A stretch of DNA of 64,000 nucleotides from Natrinema salifodinae (GCF_900110455.1 NZ_FOIS01000005.1:186001-250000); one strand, 5' to 3'; positions 26,576 through 36,505 are shown, counted from the first letter of the stretch. The notes: generated by a model not told the origin, from the sequence alone. Made by a program: numbers and translations.

Positions 26576-27748
26576 TCAGGCTTCGACGCCATCGACCGAG
26601 GCCTGCTCATCGGCGCGCTCGGCGATGAGCCGTCCCTTGAGCAGTTCTTCGGTCTGGGCGTCGAACAGGTAGATGTGCTCGGGAGCGATCGTGAGCGGGA
26701 GTTTCGCTCCGGCGGTGAGATCGTGGAAGCCGCCGATCTTCGCGGTGACGTCGCCGAAGCTCGAATCGCCGTGGACGACCGCCTCGGTACCGACCGGTTC
26801 GATGACCCGGATCTCGGCGTCGAACGTCGGACCGGTCACCGTCCGATTGCGGCCGCGGGCCTGAGAGAGGTCCTGCGGACGGAACCCGACGAGTACCTCG
26901 TCCGTCGCGATTTCGGTGTCGACGAGTCGCTCCGGGATGTCGAACGACGCGGCGTCCGTCTCGACGCGGTACGCGTCTCCGCGCTCTTCGACCGTCGCAT
27001 CGAAGAGATTCATGTTCGGACTGCCGACGAACTGCGCGACGAAGCGGTTCGCCGGCTCGTTGAACACCTCGTCCGGCGTCCCGAGTTGCTGTAGCTGCCC
27101 GTGGTTGAGGATGGCGATCTGATCGGCGATGGTCATCGCCTCCTCCTGATTGTGCGTGACGTAGGCGGACGTAATGTCGACTTCCGACTGGAGTTCGTCG
27201 ATCTCGGTTCGCATCGTCTTGCGCAGTTGGGCGTCGAGGTTCGCCAGCGGTTCGTCGAACAGGAACATACGCGGTTCCCGGATGATCGCCCGCCCCAGCG
27301 CGACGCGCTGTTGTTGGCCGCCCGAGAGCTGGCCGGGCTTGTTGTTCAGTAACTCTTCGATCTCCAGCATTTCGGCGACCTCGGTCACTCGGTCTTCGAT
27401 CTCCGCGCCGCTCATGTCGTTGTCTTCCCGCTTGAGACCGAACCCGAGGTTCTCCCGGACGGTCATGTGCGGGTACAGCGCGAAGTCCTGGAACACCATC
27501 GCGACGTCCCGGTTGCGCGCCTTGACGTCGTTGACGACGGTTCCATCGAATTTGACCTCGCCCGCGGTCGGATCTTCGAGTCCGCCGATCATACGAAGCG
27601 TGGTCGTCTTCCCGCACCCGCTGGGACCCAACAAGACGAGAAAGTCACCATCGGGAACGGAGATATCCAGTTCGTCGACGGCCACGACACCGTCCTTCTC
27701 GGGATCACCGAAGACTTTCGTGACACCGTCTAACTCGAGGCGTGTCAT
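26576..27748 (-). CDS. sugar ABC transporter ATP-binding protein (MalK/UgpC type)
   Basis: A 390-residue ATPase with Walker [11 protein letters not shown]-loop [12 protein letters not shown], signature [15 protein letters not shown], Walker [13 protein letters not shown] and the switch His in [10 protein letters not shown], followed by a C-terminal TOBE-type regulatory region. It ends the second CUT1 set (binding protein 31124, permeases 29707 and 28781). The 61-base gap from the last permease contains its own TATA-like element, so it may be expressed separately as well, perhaps serving more than one transporter. Confidence 0.93.
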   Translation of the reverse strand: MTRLELDGVTKVFGDPEKDGVVAVDELDISVPDGDFLVLLGPSGCGKTTTLRMIGGLEDPTAGEVKFDGTVVNDVKARNRDVAMVFQDFALYPHMTVRENLGFGLKREDNDMSGAEIEDRVTEVAEMLEIEELLNNKPGQLSGGQQQRVALGRAIIREPRMFLFDEPLANLDAQLRKTMRTEIDELQSEVDITSAYVTHNQEEAMTIADQIAILNHGQLQQLGTPDEVFNEPANRFVAQFVGSPNMNLFDATVEERGDAYRVETDAASFDIPERLVDTEIATDEVLVGFRPQDLSQARGRNRTVTGPTFDAEIRVIEPVGTEAVVHGDSSFGDVTAKIGGFHDLTAGAKLPLTIAPEHIYLFDAQTEELLKGRLIAERADEQASVDGVEA

Positions 27749-27772
27749 TGCAAATTGCTACCGTCCAACGCA

Positions 27773-27779
27773 TATTAAA
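27773..27779 (-). promoter_or_regulatory. TATA-like element inside the second ABC operon
   Basis: On the minus strand TTTAATA lies 25-31 bases before the ATPase start at 27748, consistent with an internal leaderless promoter. Confidence 0.5.
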
Positions 27780-27809
27780 GGTAGCGTCCGATCGAACGTT
27801 CGTAGAAAG

Positions 27810-28781
27810 CTATCCTTTGATAGCGCCGCCGGTCAGTCCCTGCACGAAGTACCGCTGGATGTAGGCCAGGCCGAGCAACACCGGAACGGAGACGATGATC
27901 GACGCCGCGGCGACGACGTTCCACTGGGTGTTGAATCCCTGAACGAAGGTGAGCAAGCCCGGCGGGACGGTGTAGTTCTGGTTATCCAGCAGCGTCAGCG
28001 CGAACACCAGCTCGTTCCACGCCAGCAGGAAGGCGAAGATGAACGACGCGATGAGTGAATTGCGCGCCATCGGAACGATGACGTACCAGAACGTCTCGGC
28101 GGAAGAACACTGATCGATGCGCGAAGCCTCGATGATCGAGTCCGGGAACTCGTCAAAGAACCCCTTCATGAGCCAGACGACGAACGGCGCCGTCATCGCC
28201 CCGTAGATGAGTATCAGCGAGAGGTGCGTGTTGTAGAGATCGAGGGAGTTGATGAGCTCCCACTCGGGGACCATAATCGCGGTCCCCGGGAACATCAGCG
28301 ACGCGAGGAGGACGCTCATCAGCGCGTTCTTCCCACGGAAGTCCCGCCGCGAGAGGACGTACGACGCGATCGTCCCCAGGATGACCGCGATTACGCCAGC
28401 CCCGATGGAGACTTTCAGGCTGTCGAAGATGATTCCTAAGACGTCGATGTTGATCGCCGACGAGACGGTGACGCCGAAGATGCTCTCGACGATGCCGGCG
28501 TACCCGCCCGTTTGCAGTGACGATTCGATGACCAGGCGGAACCCCTCGAGCGAGGGGTTCTCGGGGAACACCGTCGGCGGGATCCGCTGGATCTCTTGGG
28601 TGGTCTTGAACGCCGTGACGACCATCCAGTACAGCGGGAAGAGGATGTAGAGGAGGGAGACGATCGAGACGAGGCCGACGACGGTTTTGCGGAGGTACGC
28701 CCCCGCGGTGGTGTCGAAGAGCCACGATTGATTCTTCCGGAACTCTGCGGTCGGATCGGTGGTGTCGGTATCCGTTGCCAT
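27810..28781 (-). CDS. CUT1 sugar ABC transporter permease (MalG-like)
   Basis: A 323-residue membrane permease with about six helices, the first near residues 33-55 ([23 protein letters not shown]). The EAA loop [20 protein letters not shown] lies near residue 218, although the usual Gly after Asp is replaced (RIDQ instead of MDGA). The C-terminus [17 protein letters not shown] is the typical MalG-type tail. Its ATG overlaps the stop of the upstream permease (TAATG), so translation is coupled. Confidence 0.92.
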   Translation of the reverse strand: MATDTDTTDPTAEFRKNQSWLFDTTAGAYLRKTVVGLVSIVSLLYILFPLYWMVVTAFKTTQEIQRIPPTVFPENPSLEGFRLVIESSLQTGGYAGIVESIFGVTVSSAINIDVLGIIFDSLKVSIGAGVIAVILGTIASYVLSRRDFRGKNALMSVLLASLMFPGTAIMVPEWELINSLDLYNTHLSLILIYGAMTAPFVVWLMKGFFDEFPDSIIEASRIDQCSSAETFWYVIVPMARNSLIASFIFAFLLAWNELVFALTLLDNQNYTVPPGLLTFVQGFNTQWNVVAAASIIVSVPVLLGLAYIQRYFVQGLTGGAIKG

Positions 28782-29707
28782 TAGAACTCACTCTGAAGCT
28801 TGTCGTAGACCTTGATGTAGTAGTACGAGAACACCAGCAGGACGACGAACAGGAGCACCGACAGCGCCGATGCGAGTCCGACGTTGAAGTCGACGAACGC
28901 CGTCCGGTAGATCATCACCGGGAGCGTACTGCTGGAGACGCCCGGTCCGCCCTCCGTCATCACCCACACCATCGAGAAGTTCCGGATGTTGTAGATCAAC
29001 ATTAGCAGGAACCCGATGGCGAGGTTGTACCGCATCATCGGAAGGGTGATGTAGCGAAATCGTTCCCAGGGCGTCGCCCCGTCCATCCGCGCGGCCTCGT
29101 ACAGGTGTTCGTCGATCCCCTGCAACGACGTGAGCGTCAACAGGGCAAACAGCGGCGCGAGCCGCCAGATCATGCCGATGATCGGCGGCCACAGCGACAG
29201 GTCCCCCGATCCGAGCATCACCATGTACTCGTCGATGACGCCCAGTTGCACGAGGAGTTCGTTGATGATACCCTGGTCGCCGCCGAACATGAACTGCCAG
29301 ATCGACGCGCCGACGACGCGGGGCAGCACCCACGGGATCAGGACGATCGCGCTGGCGACGCTGGTGTACGGGAACTTCTCGTACAGGAGCCACCCGAGGA
29401 CGAACCCGAAGACGATCGCCGCGATGCTGCCGACCGAGACCCAGACGAACGTGTTCCAGAGGACCTGATGGAGGTCCGGGTTGGTCCAGATCTCCTGGTA
29501 ATTGGCCAGGCCGACGAACTCCGCTTCGTCCGGAGAGAGGAGGCTCTTGTCGAAGAAACTGGAGTAGATCGCTTGCGCGATCGGATACAGGATGAACACT
29601 CCGACGAGCACCATCACCGGGACGATCGGGAGGTACACCCTGACCGACTCCGGCACGCGGTTGATCACGGTCCCGTACGCCGATCGAGTCTGGTCTGCGT
29701 AACTCAT
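28781..29707 (-). CDS. CUT1 sugar ABC transporter permease (MalF-like)
   Basis: A 308-residue membrane permease with six predicted helices (first: VYLPIVPVMVLVGVFILYPIAQAIY) and the EAA loop EAARMDGATPWERFRYITLP. It follows the binding-protein gene by 22 bases and overlaps the next permease by one base. The pair would form the channel for the binding protein at 29730. Confidence 0.92.
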   Translation of the reverse strand: MSYADQTRSAYGTVINRVPESVRVYLPIVPVMVLVGVFILYPIAQAIYSSFFDKSLLSPDEAEFVGLANYQEIWTNPDLHQVLWNTFVWVSVGSIAAIVFGFVLGWLLYEKFPYTSVASAIVLIPWVLPRVVGASIWQFMFGGDQGIINELLVQLGVIDEYMVMLGSGDLSLWPPIIGMIWRLAPLFALLTLTSLQGIDEHLYEAARMDGATPWERFRYITLPMMRYNLAIGFLLMLIYNIRNFSMVWVMTEGGPGVSSSTLPVMIYRTAFVDFNVGLASALSVLLFVVLLVFSYYYIKVYDKLQSEF

Positions 29708-29729
29708 GAAGTTTCGTAGTCGTCCCCGC

Positions 29730-31124
29730 TCAGGCGAGTTCGTCGTCGATGACGTCCTGAATCTGATCGTTCGCGTCGCTGCAGGCTTCTTCGGCGGTCG
29801 CCTCGCCGAGCATCACCGGCTGCAGTACGGTTCGGTTGATGATGCTCTGGACCGACGCGAGTCCGGAGAACGACGGGAACCGCGCGGTGTTGTTGAACAG
29901 GTCGTCGTCCTCGTAGAGCGTGATCAGGTCGCCGAACTCCGTCCGCATGAGCTCCGGCGGGTCGTCGAACGCGCTCTGGAGCGTCGGCACCCGTCCGCGG
30001 ATGCCGACGTCGTTGTCGGGATCGCCGGTCCACGGCGCGAGTTGGTCCTCGCCGTTCCACCACTCGATGAACTCGAAGGCGGACTCGCGCTCGTCGTCGT
30101 CCTCGGTCCCATTCGCCAACATGAACGCCTGGGCGTTCTGCAGGAGCAGGTCGCGCGGTTCGAAGTTTCCGGACGGGCTCTCGGGCAGCGGCGCGCGCGT
30201 AACGATGTGGCCCTCGCCGTCGTACCACTCGTCCGGAGCATCGATCGTCTCCATCACCGCGTTGGCGTGCGAATACGTGATGAAGATGCCCGAGTTCCCC
30301 TCGATCAGCCGCCGACCGGCCTCGATGTGGTCGTTCTCGGCGATCGCGCTGGGGAAGAGCCCGCTGCTCGCGAGTTCCTCGTAGAGTTCGACGGCCTCGA
30401 CGAAGCCCGGCTGATCGACGGTCGCTTCGAGCGAGTCGGGGTCGTAGTATCGCCCCCCGTTCGCGTAGACGAAGCCGATGAAGTAGCCGGCCGTCAACCC
30501 CTGATCGTTCCCCGAGGTGGTCACGGCCGAATCCACCTCGTCTAGCTCCTGCATCTCCTCGGCCAACTGGACGAGCTCCGGCCACGTGCGTGGCGGTTCG
30601 TCGAAGCTGGTCCGCTCCATGTAGTCCGTCCGGATATCGACGAACGGCCCCATGTCGGCGTAGCCGCCGGGAAGCGCGTACTGTCGCTCGCCGTCGTAGT
30701 CGCCCACGTCGGCGTACCGGAGCGTCTCGAGGTTCGCCTCCACGAAGATGTCGTTGATCTCGTCTAACCGATCCCCGAACGCGTCGCCGTCTAACGGCTC
30801 GATGGCACCGGCTCCGACGTAGTCCGGAACCTGCTGGGCCTGGCCGGCCATCACGGCGGGAAGGTTATTGTTCGCCGCCGCCGAGGCGATGATCTGGTAT
30901 TTCTGCCCCCACTCCTGGTGCTGATAGTTGACGTCGCCGTCGTAGTTGCTGTAGTGGCTACTGATGTACTCCCGCTCGGCCGGCGTGCCGCCGAACAGCC
31001 AGAAGTCCAGCCCCTCCGAACCGCCACCCCCCACGCAGCCGGCGACGCCGGCCGCCATCGCGGTACCGAGGCCAGTCACGTACTGCCGCCTGCTGAGCCT
31101 TGGTGCCGTACTGTCATCTGTCAT
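29730..31124 (-). CDS. CUT1 sugar ABC transporter, substrate-binding lipoprotein
   Basis: A 464-residue solute-binding protein (family 1). The N-terminus LSRRQYVTGLGTAMAAGVAGCVGGG has twin arginines and a lipobox AGC, so it is a Tat lipoprotein. Family segments include YALPGGYADMGPFVDIRTDYMER and SGIFITYSHANAVMETID. It is the first gene of the second ABC operon and differs clearly from the binding protein at 6931, so the two transporters probably take different ligands, such as rhamnose-containing and galacturonate oligomers. Ligand assignment is inference. Confidence 0.9.
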   Translation of the reverse strand: MTDDSTAPRLSRRQYVTGLGTAMAAGVAGCVGGGGSEGLDFWLFGGTPAEREYISSHYSNYDGDVNYQHQEWGQKYQIIASAAANNNLPAVMAGQAQQVPDYVGAGAIEPLDGDAFGDRLDEINDIFVEANLETLRYADVGDYDGERQYALPGGYADMGPFVDIRTDYMERTSFDEPPRTWPELVQLAEEMQELDEVDSAVTTSGNDQGLTAGYFIGFVYANGGRYYDPDSLEATVDQPGFVEAVELYEELASSGLFPSAIAENDHIEAGRRLIEGNSGIFITYSHANAVMETIDAPDEWYDGEGHIVTRAPLPESPSGNFEPRDLLLQNAQAFMLANGTEDDDERESAFEFIEWWNGEDQLAPWTGDPDNDVGIRGRVPTLQSAFDDPPELMRTEFGDLITLYEDDDLFNNTARFPSFSGLASVQSIINRTVLQPVMLGEATAEEACSDANDQIQDVIDDELA

Positions 31125-31288
31125 GGTTCGCTGTTACAAGGATGTACTGTCTCGTACGATAAATGTACCGGTATTCTGGATGATGGTTTCGAGTTTCTTT
31201 CACGTCGAGCCGTCGGCAGCCCAGAGTCGAGAGACGTGCCGCTGCGACCGCAAACGCCACGCGCGTGCGAAATCTGCGGTAACCAAAA

Positions 31289-31295
31289 CTAAATA
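31289..31295 (+). promoter_or_regulatory. TATA-like promoter element of the lut-like operon
   Basis: CTAAATA lies 28-34 bases before the ATG at 31323, a leaderless-type spacing. Confidence 0.5.
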
Positions 31296-31322
31296 CGGCA
31301 CCGCGCCAGAGTATGCGTACTG

Positions 31323-31856
31323 ATGGCAACCACGCTCTCATCGTTCGAGTCGTCGCTCGACGAGGTCGGCGTCTCGGTGACGTACGCGGATCGAGCGTCG
31401 TTTCGCGACCGGATCGACGAGACGGTTACGGCACCGGCGGTCGGCGTCGCGCTCGAGGAATCGTTCGACGACCCGGCGCTCTCGCTAACCGACACGACCG
31501 TCGAGGTCGACCCCACGCCCGCAGCGTTGCGCGACGCGACGACCGGCGTGACGGGGGCACAATTGGGCGTCGCCGACTACGGCTCGCTGTTGCTGACGCC
31601 GACGGACCAGGCGAGCGAACTGGTGAGCCTGTTCGTCGATCGGCACGTCGCCGTCCTCCGGGAATCCGACGTCGTCTCGGACATGGACGCCGCCGTCGAC
31701 GCGGTTTACGACGAGATCGATCGCACCGGTGGCAGCGCGATTCTGGCAACTGGTCCGAGCGCGACGGCGGACATGGGGGCGCTCGTCGAGGGCGTGCACG
31801 CACCGCGAGACGTCCACGTGCTCGTTCTGGAGGAGAAAGAGGAAGAGGGGGCCTGA
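31323..31856 (+). CDS. lutC: LutC/YkgG-like LUD domain protein
   Basis: A 177-residue LUD-domain protein of the lactate utilisation type. Family features are the GVTGAQLGVADYGSLLL segment and the C-terminal VEGVHAPRDVHVLVLEE. In bacteria LutC acts with LutA and LutB in the oxidation of L-lactate to pyruvate by an iron-sulfur complex. The next gene starts 2 bases after its stop, so they form an operon. L-lactate is the predicted product of the rhamnose diketo pathway, which gives this operon a reason to be here; the symbol rests on family and context. Confidence 0.82.
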   Translation: MATTLSSFESSLDEVGVSVTYADRASFRDRIDETVTAPAVGVALEESFDDPALSLTDTTVEVDPTPAALRDATTGVTGAQLGVADYGSLLLTPTDQASELVSLFVDRHVAVLRESDVVSDMDAAVDAVYDEIDRTGGSAILATGPSATADMGALVEGVHAPRDVHVLVLEEKEEEGA

Positions 31857-31858
31857 CG

Positions 31859-34039
31859 ATGGCGTCTGCAGACGAACTCCGCGAGCTGATGCGGACTGAG
31901 GGAGCGGCCGTCGCGACGAACGCGCAGGCGTTCAACGAGGGACGCTACGAATCGGTCTCCGAACTCGACGATTACGAAGCGCTGAAGCGCGAGGCGCGAG
32001 CGATCAAGGAAGACGCGATCGAACGCCTGCCCGAGTTACTCGATCAGGTGACCGAGACCGTCGAGGCAAACGGCGGGACGGTGTACATCGCCGACGACGC
32101 CGCCGACGCGAACGAGTACATCCGATCGGTCGTCGACGACCGGGACGCCGAGCGGGTCGTCAAGAGCAAGTCGATGACCAGCGAGGAACTCGAGGTCAAC
32201 GAGGCGCTGGCGGCGGACGGCGTCGACGTCGTCGAGACGGATCTGGGCGAGTGGGTGCTCCAAGTGGCCGACGAGGCGCCCTCGCACATCGTCGCACCGG
32301 CTATTCACAAGTCCCGCGAGGCCATCGCGGAGTTGTTCAACGAGCGCTTCGACCCCGACGAGCCCCTGGAAACAGCCGAAGAACTGACCCGCTTCGCCCG
32401 CGAGCAGCTCGGCGAACGGATCGTCGACGCCGAGGTCGGGCTGACCGGTGCGAACTTCATCGCGGCCGAGACCGGGACGATGGCACTGGTTACGAGCGAG
32501 GGCAACGCCCGCAAGACCGTGGCCGCAACGGACACGCACGTTGCGGTCGCGGGCGTCGAGAAGCTCGTTCCGACCGTCGCGGACCTCCATCCGTTCATCG
32601 AACTCATCGGGCGGTCCGGAACCGGCCAAGATATCACGTCCTACGTCTCGCTCCTGACGCCACCCGTGGAGACGCCGGTCGTCGACTTTTCGGACGAGAC
32701 GACGCCGCTCTCCGCGTTCGATAGCGATCGCGAGTTCCACCTGGTGCTCGTCGACAACGGTCGCCTGGCGATGCGCGACGACGAGCAACTCCGCGAGACG
32801 CTGTACTGCATCCGGTGTTCGGCTTGCTCGAACTCGTGTGCGAACTTCCAGAGCGTCGGCGGCCACGCCTTCGGCGGCGAGACGTACTCGGGCGGTATCG
32901 CGACCGGGTGGGAGGCCGGCATCGAGGGGCAGGACGTCGCCGCGGAGTTCAACGACCTCTGTACCGGCTGCACCCGGTGTGTGAACGCCTGTCCGGTGAA
33001 GATCGACATCCCGTGGATCAACACCGTCGTCAGGGATCGCAGCAATCGCGATGGAGAGGCTCCCGCCGAGTGGCTCGTCGACGGGCTGACGCCCGACGAA
33101 GAGGACGACGGGGCGCCGTTACAGAAGCGCTTCTTCGGGAACTTCGAGACGGTGGCGAAGCTCGGCAGCGCCGCGGCCCCGGTCTCGAACTGGCTCGTCG
33201 ACACCGACGTCTCCCGTCAGTTCATGGCGCGGCTACTGGGTATCGACCCCCGCCGCGACCTGCCGACGTTCGAGCGGGAGACGCTCGTCGAGTGGGTCGC
33301 CGACCGCGACTCGACGGTCACCGATCCCGATCGGCGGGCCGTCCTCTATCCGGATCTCTACACGAACCACGTTCAGGTCGAGCGCGGAAAGGCCGCCGTC
33401 GAGGTCCTCGAGGCGCTCGGCGTCGACGTCGTCGTCCCGAAGGTGCCGTCCAGTGGGCGGGCGCCGCTCTCCCAGGGGATGGTCGCGACGGCGACGGACC
33501 ACGCCGAGCGGGTCACCGAGACGCTCGCCCCGTACATCGAAGCGGGGCGGGATATCATCGTTATCGAGCCGAGCGACTACGCGATGTTTCAGCGGGAGTA
33601 CGAGAAGCTCCTGGACGAGCCGACGTTCGCTGCGCTCGCCGAGGACAGCTACGAAGTGGTGGAGTACGTCTACGGACTCCTCGAGAACGGTGCCGACGCG
33701 TCGGCGCTTCCCGACGTCGACGGCGACGAAGTCGCCTATCACAGCCACTGTCAACAGCGCACGCTCGGATTGGAGGCCCACACCGTCGCCGTCCTCGAAG
33801 CGCGCGGCTACGACGTGGTCACGTCGGACGTGGAGTGTTGCGGAATGGCCGGCAGCTTCGGCTACAAGTCCGACTACTACGAACTGAGTATGGACGTCGG
33901 CGACCGACTGCGAGACCAGCTCCGGGCCGACGGCGTCCGCGGCCGGCCGGTCGTCGCCAGCGGGACGTCCTGTCTCGAACAGATCGACGCGCTGCTGGAG
34001 CGCCAGCCCCGTCACCCGATCGAACTACTGGCTGAGTGA
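31859..34039 (+). CDS. LutB-LutA fusion: LUD domain, two 4Fe-4S clusters and CCG domain
   Basis: A 726-residue iron-sulfur oxidoreductase. The LUD domain spans about residues 60-290 (AETGTMALVTSEGNARKT). Two cluster motifs follow: CIRCSACSNSCANF near 316 and CTGCTRCVNACPVKID near 369. The C-terminal half resembles LutA/GlpC, with cysteine-rich CCG elements SHCQQRTLG near 630 and VECCGMAGSFGYKSDYY near 657. It therefore combines LutB and LutA in one chain and pairs with LutC. Predicted role: L-lactate (or another 2-hydroxy acid) oxidation at the cytoplasmic side of the membrane. Only one full CCG pair is obvious, where LutA usually has two. Confidence 0.88.
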   Translation: MASADELRELMRTEGAAVATNAQAFNEGRYESVSELDDYEALKREARAIKEDAIERLPELLDQVTETVEANGGTVYIADDAADANEYIRSVVDDRDAERVVKSKSMTSEELEVNEALAADGVDVVETDLGEWVLQVADEAPSHIVAPAIHKSREAIAELFNERFDPDEPLETAEELTRFAREQLGERIVDAEVGLTGANFIAAETGTMALVTSEGNARKTVAATDTHVAVAGVEKLVPTVADLHPFIELIGRSGTGQDITSYVSLLTPPVETPVVDFSDETTPLSAFDSDREFHLVLVDNGRLAMRDDEQLRETLYCIRCSACSNSCANFQSVGGHAFGGETYSGGIATGWEAGIEGQDVAAEFNDLCTGCTRCVNACPVKIDIPWINTVVRDRSNRDGEAPAEWLVDGLTPDEEDDGAPLQKRFFGNFETVAKLGSAAAPVSNWLVDTDVSRQFMARLLGIDPRRDLPTFERETLVEWVADRDSTVTDPDRRAVLYPDLYTNHVQVERGKAAVEVLEALGVDVVVPKVPSSGRAPLSQGMVATATDHAERVTETLAPYIEAGRDIIVIEPSDYAMFQREYEKLLDEPTFAALAEDSYEVVEYVYGLLENGADASALPDVDGDEVAYHSHCQQRTLGLEAHTVAVLEARGYDVVTSDVECCGMAGSFGYKSDYYELSMDVGDRLRDQLRADGVRGRPVVASGTSCLEQIDALLERQPRHPIELLAE

Positions 34040-34123
34040 GGGCACCGCTTCCTCTCCTCCCCCTCCCGGAGGTCTCGCGGGTAGCTCCCCTCCGTTCGGC
34101 GCGAGAATCCCCGTTAACGGAAC

Positions 34124-35449
34124 CTACGCGACGACGGCGATGCCGATCGCTCCGACGAGGCCGAACGCGGAGAGAATCGCCTCGCTCAGGGTGTAGGTCT
34201 TCAGCCCGCCGGTCACTTCGAGGCCCGATAGTTCGGTCACGACCCAGAAGCCGCTGTCGTTGATGTGACCGATGCTCATTCCGCCCGACAGCGACGCCAG
34301 CGCGATCGCAGATCCCGCCACGGTCGTCTCGACACCGCCCATAATCGTCATCGCCGTTATCCCCGCTACTGTCCCCGAACCCTGTGAAACGCGCATAACG
34401 AGTCCGATCGCGAAGGCCAACAGGACGATAACGACACCGTCACCGCTGACGCCGATGAGCTCCACGAGCGCATCCGCCGCTTGGGTCTCCTGAATGACGT
34501 ACCCGAAGGCACCCCCGGCACCGGTAATCGTCAGCACGAGGCCGGCCGGTCGAGTCGCATCGGAGAACGCATCCGAGAGGTCATCTGGTCCGACGGTTCG
34601 CACGTACACGCCGATCGCGATCACCAGGCCGGCGAGCAGTGCGATGATGCGACTCCCGAGGAAGTCGAGGTAGACGTTCGGCTCGCCGGTAACGGCCTCC
34701 GCCGTGGTTTGCAGAAGAATGAGGAAGATCGGCGTCGCGATCGGGAGCAACGACGCGACGAACGAGGGACGGTCGGTCCGCGCGTCGTCGGCTTCTTCGA
34801 AGGGAATTTCCGCGATATCGTCCTCGCGATCCCAGAGGCGTTCGACGACGCGGACGTAGACGGCTATCGCGAGCGCGACCGCCGGGAACCCGACCACCAG
34901 TCCGGCGACCATCATCTCGCCGAGCCCGAATTCGAGCAGTTCCGGAGCCGCGAGCGGATTCGGCGTCGGCGGAACGAACGTGTGTGCCCCGGCCGCTCCG
35001 ATGACGAGCGAGCCGATGACGACCGGATAGGAGAGGTCCGTCTCTTGCCAGAGCGCGATCACCATCGGGATCAGCACCAAGAACGCGACGTCGAAGAACA
35101 CCGGAACCGCGACGATCGCACCGGACAACCCGAGCGCGTACGGGACGTACCGCGACGGGACTGCGGCGGTAAGCGTGGTCGCGATCTGCGTCGCACCGCC
35201 ACACCGCGCCAGTAACATGCCGATCATGATTCCGAAGATGATCGGAATGCCGATCCCCTGCATGAGGTCTCCGAATCCCGCTCCGATACTCGCGACCGTC
35301 TCGTTTAGTCCCAGTCCGGATGCGATACCCATGTACAACGCACCCACGATCAACGAGACGGCGGGGTTGATATCGAGGACGATGATCAACAAGAGAACTA
35401 TCGCGACGGCGATACCGATATTCGCGGCTAGGATGGATGCTCCGACCAT
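34124..35449 (-). CDS. GntP family permease (gluconate/sugar-acid:H+ symporter type)
   Basis: A 441-residue integral membrane protein with about 12 hydrophobic segments. GntP features include AHTFVPPTPNPLAAPELLEFGLGEMMVAGL, VMRVSQGSGTVAGITAMTIM and GGMSIGHINDSGFWVV. Members import gluconate and related hydroxy acids. The start at 35449 is chosen because a TATA-like element (35478-35484) lies about 30 bases upstream; an ATG at 35464 would be too close to it. Rhamnonate, galactonate, lactate or an aldarate are possible substrates. It sits downstream of the lactonase-like gene on the same strand and converges with the Lut operon. Confidence 0.9.
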   Translation of the reverse strand: MVGASILAANIGIAVAIVLLLIIVLDINPAVSLIVGALYMGIASGLGLNETVASIGAGFGDLMQGIGIPIIFGIMIGMLLARCGGATQIATTLTAAVPSRYVPYALGLSGAIVAVPVFFDVAFLVLIPMVIALWQETDLSYPVVIGSLVIGAAGAHTFVPPTPNPLAAPELLEFGLGEMMVAGLVVGFPAVALAIAVYVRVVERLWDREDDIAEIPFEEADDARTDRPSFVASLLPIATPIFLILLQTTAEAVTGEPNVYLDFLGSRIIALLAGLVIAIGVYVRTVGPDDLSDAFSDATRPAGLVLTITGAGGAFGYVIQETQAADALVELIGVSGDGVVIVLLAFAIGLVMRVSQGSGTVAGITAMTIMGGVETTVAGSAIALASLSGGMSIGHINDSGFWVVTELSGLEVTGGLKTYTLSEAILSAFGLVGAIGIAVVA

Positions 35450-35477
35450 GACAGAACGGAACATCAATGAAATTGGC

Positions 35478-35484
35478 AATAAAT
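35478..35484 (-). promoter_or_regulatory. TATA-like promoter element of the GntP permease
   Basis: On the minus strand ATTTATT-like sequence lies about 30 bases before 35449 and only about 15 before the alternative start at 35464; this spacing decides the start. Confidence 0.45.
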
Positions 35485-35581
35485 GTTTGGAGACCGTCGC
35501 TCGAATCACGGAGTACGATCGCCCGGCGAGGGCGATTGAAGAGTCGTGCGAACGGGCGATACCCGACCGCAACGGACGTCG

Positions 35582-36451
35582 CTAATCCAGGCCGACGTGG
35601 CGCCGGAACGACTTCTCCGTTAGCCAGGCGCGGTCCGCGTCCGAGAGCGAGTCGACCTCACGGAGCCAGTTTCGGGCCTCGGCGTAGCTCGCGACGTCGC
35701 TCACGTTCGGATAGTCCGATCCCCAGACGACGCGCTCGCGGCCGAACGTCTCGAGGAACCACCGCACGTGATCGTGCATGTCCTCGTACGGAAACGTCGT
35801 CTCCGACATGTGGGGGATCTCCGAGACTTTCACCGCGACGGTGTCGTACGCCGCGAGCTCGGCGAACTGCGCGAACGTCCCCTCGTCGGTCGGCGTGTCC
35901 GGCCCTGCGTGCGCGAAGTGGTCGAACAGGTACGTGAGTTCGGGATACCGTTCGACGAGTTCGAGCGCCTGGTCCAACTGTCGGTGGTCACAGAGGATCT
36001 GGACGGTCGCGTCCGTCTCGACGGCCGCCTCCCAGAACGCCGTCTCCTCGATGGCGTCCCGGAGCCAGGTGACGCTGGGATCGAACGTCTCCCACATTCG
36101 GTCGGAGGGGCAAGCCGCACCGAGGCGGAAGCCGAGGACGCCGTCCGTCGCCAGACAGCGTCGGAGCTGATCGGCCGCGTCCTCGGCGAACGGATCGAGC
36201 ATCACGATACCGTACAGTCGGTCGGACGCCGCGGCGACCCGTCGCGTGTACCAGTTGTCCGTCCAGTCGCAGATCGGATAGCCGACGACGACGGCCTCGT
36301 CGATTCCGTGTCGGTCCATATCGGACAGCAGTCGATCGGCCGTGTAGACCGTGTGGACGTCGAACTCGTCGACGAGATCCAGTATCGGTCCGTTCACCCA
36401 GGGATGGTCCGCGCTCGCTGCGCCCCACGCGTGAGTGTGGGTATCAATCAT
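35582..36451 (-). CDS. COG3618-type amidohydrolase, candidate L-rhamnono-lactonase
   Basis: A 289-residue TIM-barrel metal hydrolase of the amidohydrolase-2 family. The first metal motif DTHTHAWG opens the protein; further ligands lie in LFDHFAHAG (His) and VVWGSDYPN (Asp). The family includes L-rhamnono-1,4-lactonases, L-fuconolactonases and galactarolactone isomerases. It is divergent (78 bases) from RhaM, which favours the rhamnose lactone, though galactarolactone from the uronate route is an alternative. The start at 36451 leads directly into the metal motif; an ATG 21 bases upstream is possible. Confidence 0.85.
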   Translation of the reverse strand: MIDTHTHAWGAASADHPWVNGPILDLVDEFDVHTVYTADRLLSDMDRHGIDEAVVVGYPICDWTDNWYTRRVAAASDRLYGIVMLDPFAEDAADQLRRCLATDGVLGFRLGAACPSDRMWETFDPSVTWLRDAIEETAFWEAAVETDATVQILCDHRQLDQALELVERYPELTYLFDHFAHAGPDTPTDEGTFAQFAELAAYDTVAVKVSEIPHMSETTFPYEDMHDHVRWFLETFGRERVVWGSDYPNVSDVASYAEARNWLREVDSLSDADRAWLTEKSFRRHVGLD

Positions 36452-36475
36452 ACGGGATAGTTGTGTGGTCATCGT

Positions 36476-36505
36476 AGTAAACATTCCCGACGGAAGAACT
36501 AAATC
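36476..36505. promoter_or_regulatory. divergent TATA-like elements for lactonase and RhaM genes
   Basis: Minus-strand GTTTACT (36476-36482) lies 25-31 bases before the lactonase start and plus-strand CTAAATC (36499-36505) 25-31 bases before the RhaM start, both with leaderless spacing. One shared regulator could control both. Confidence 0.5.
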
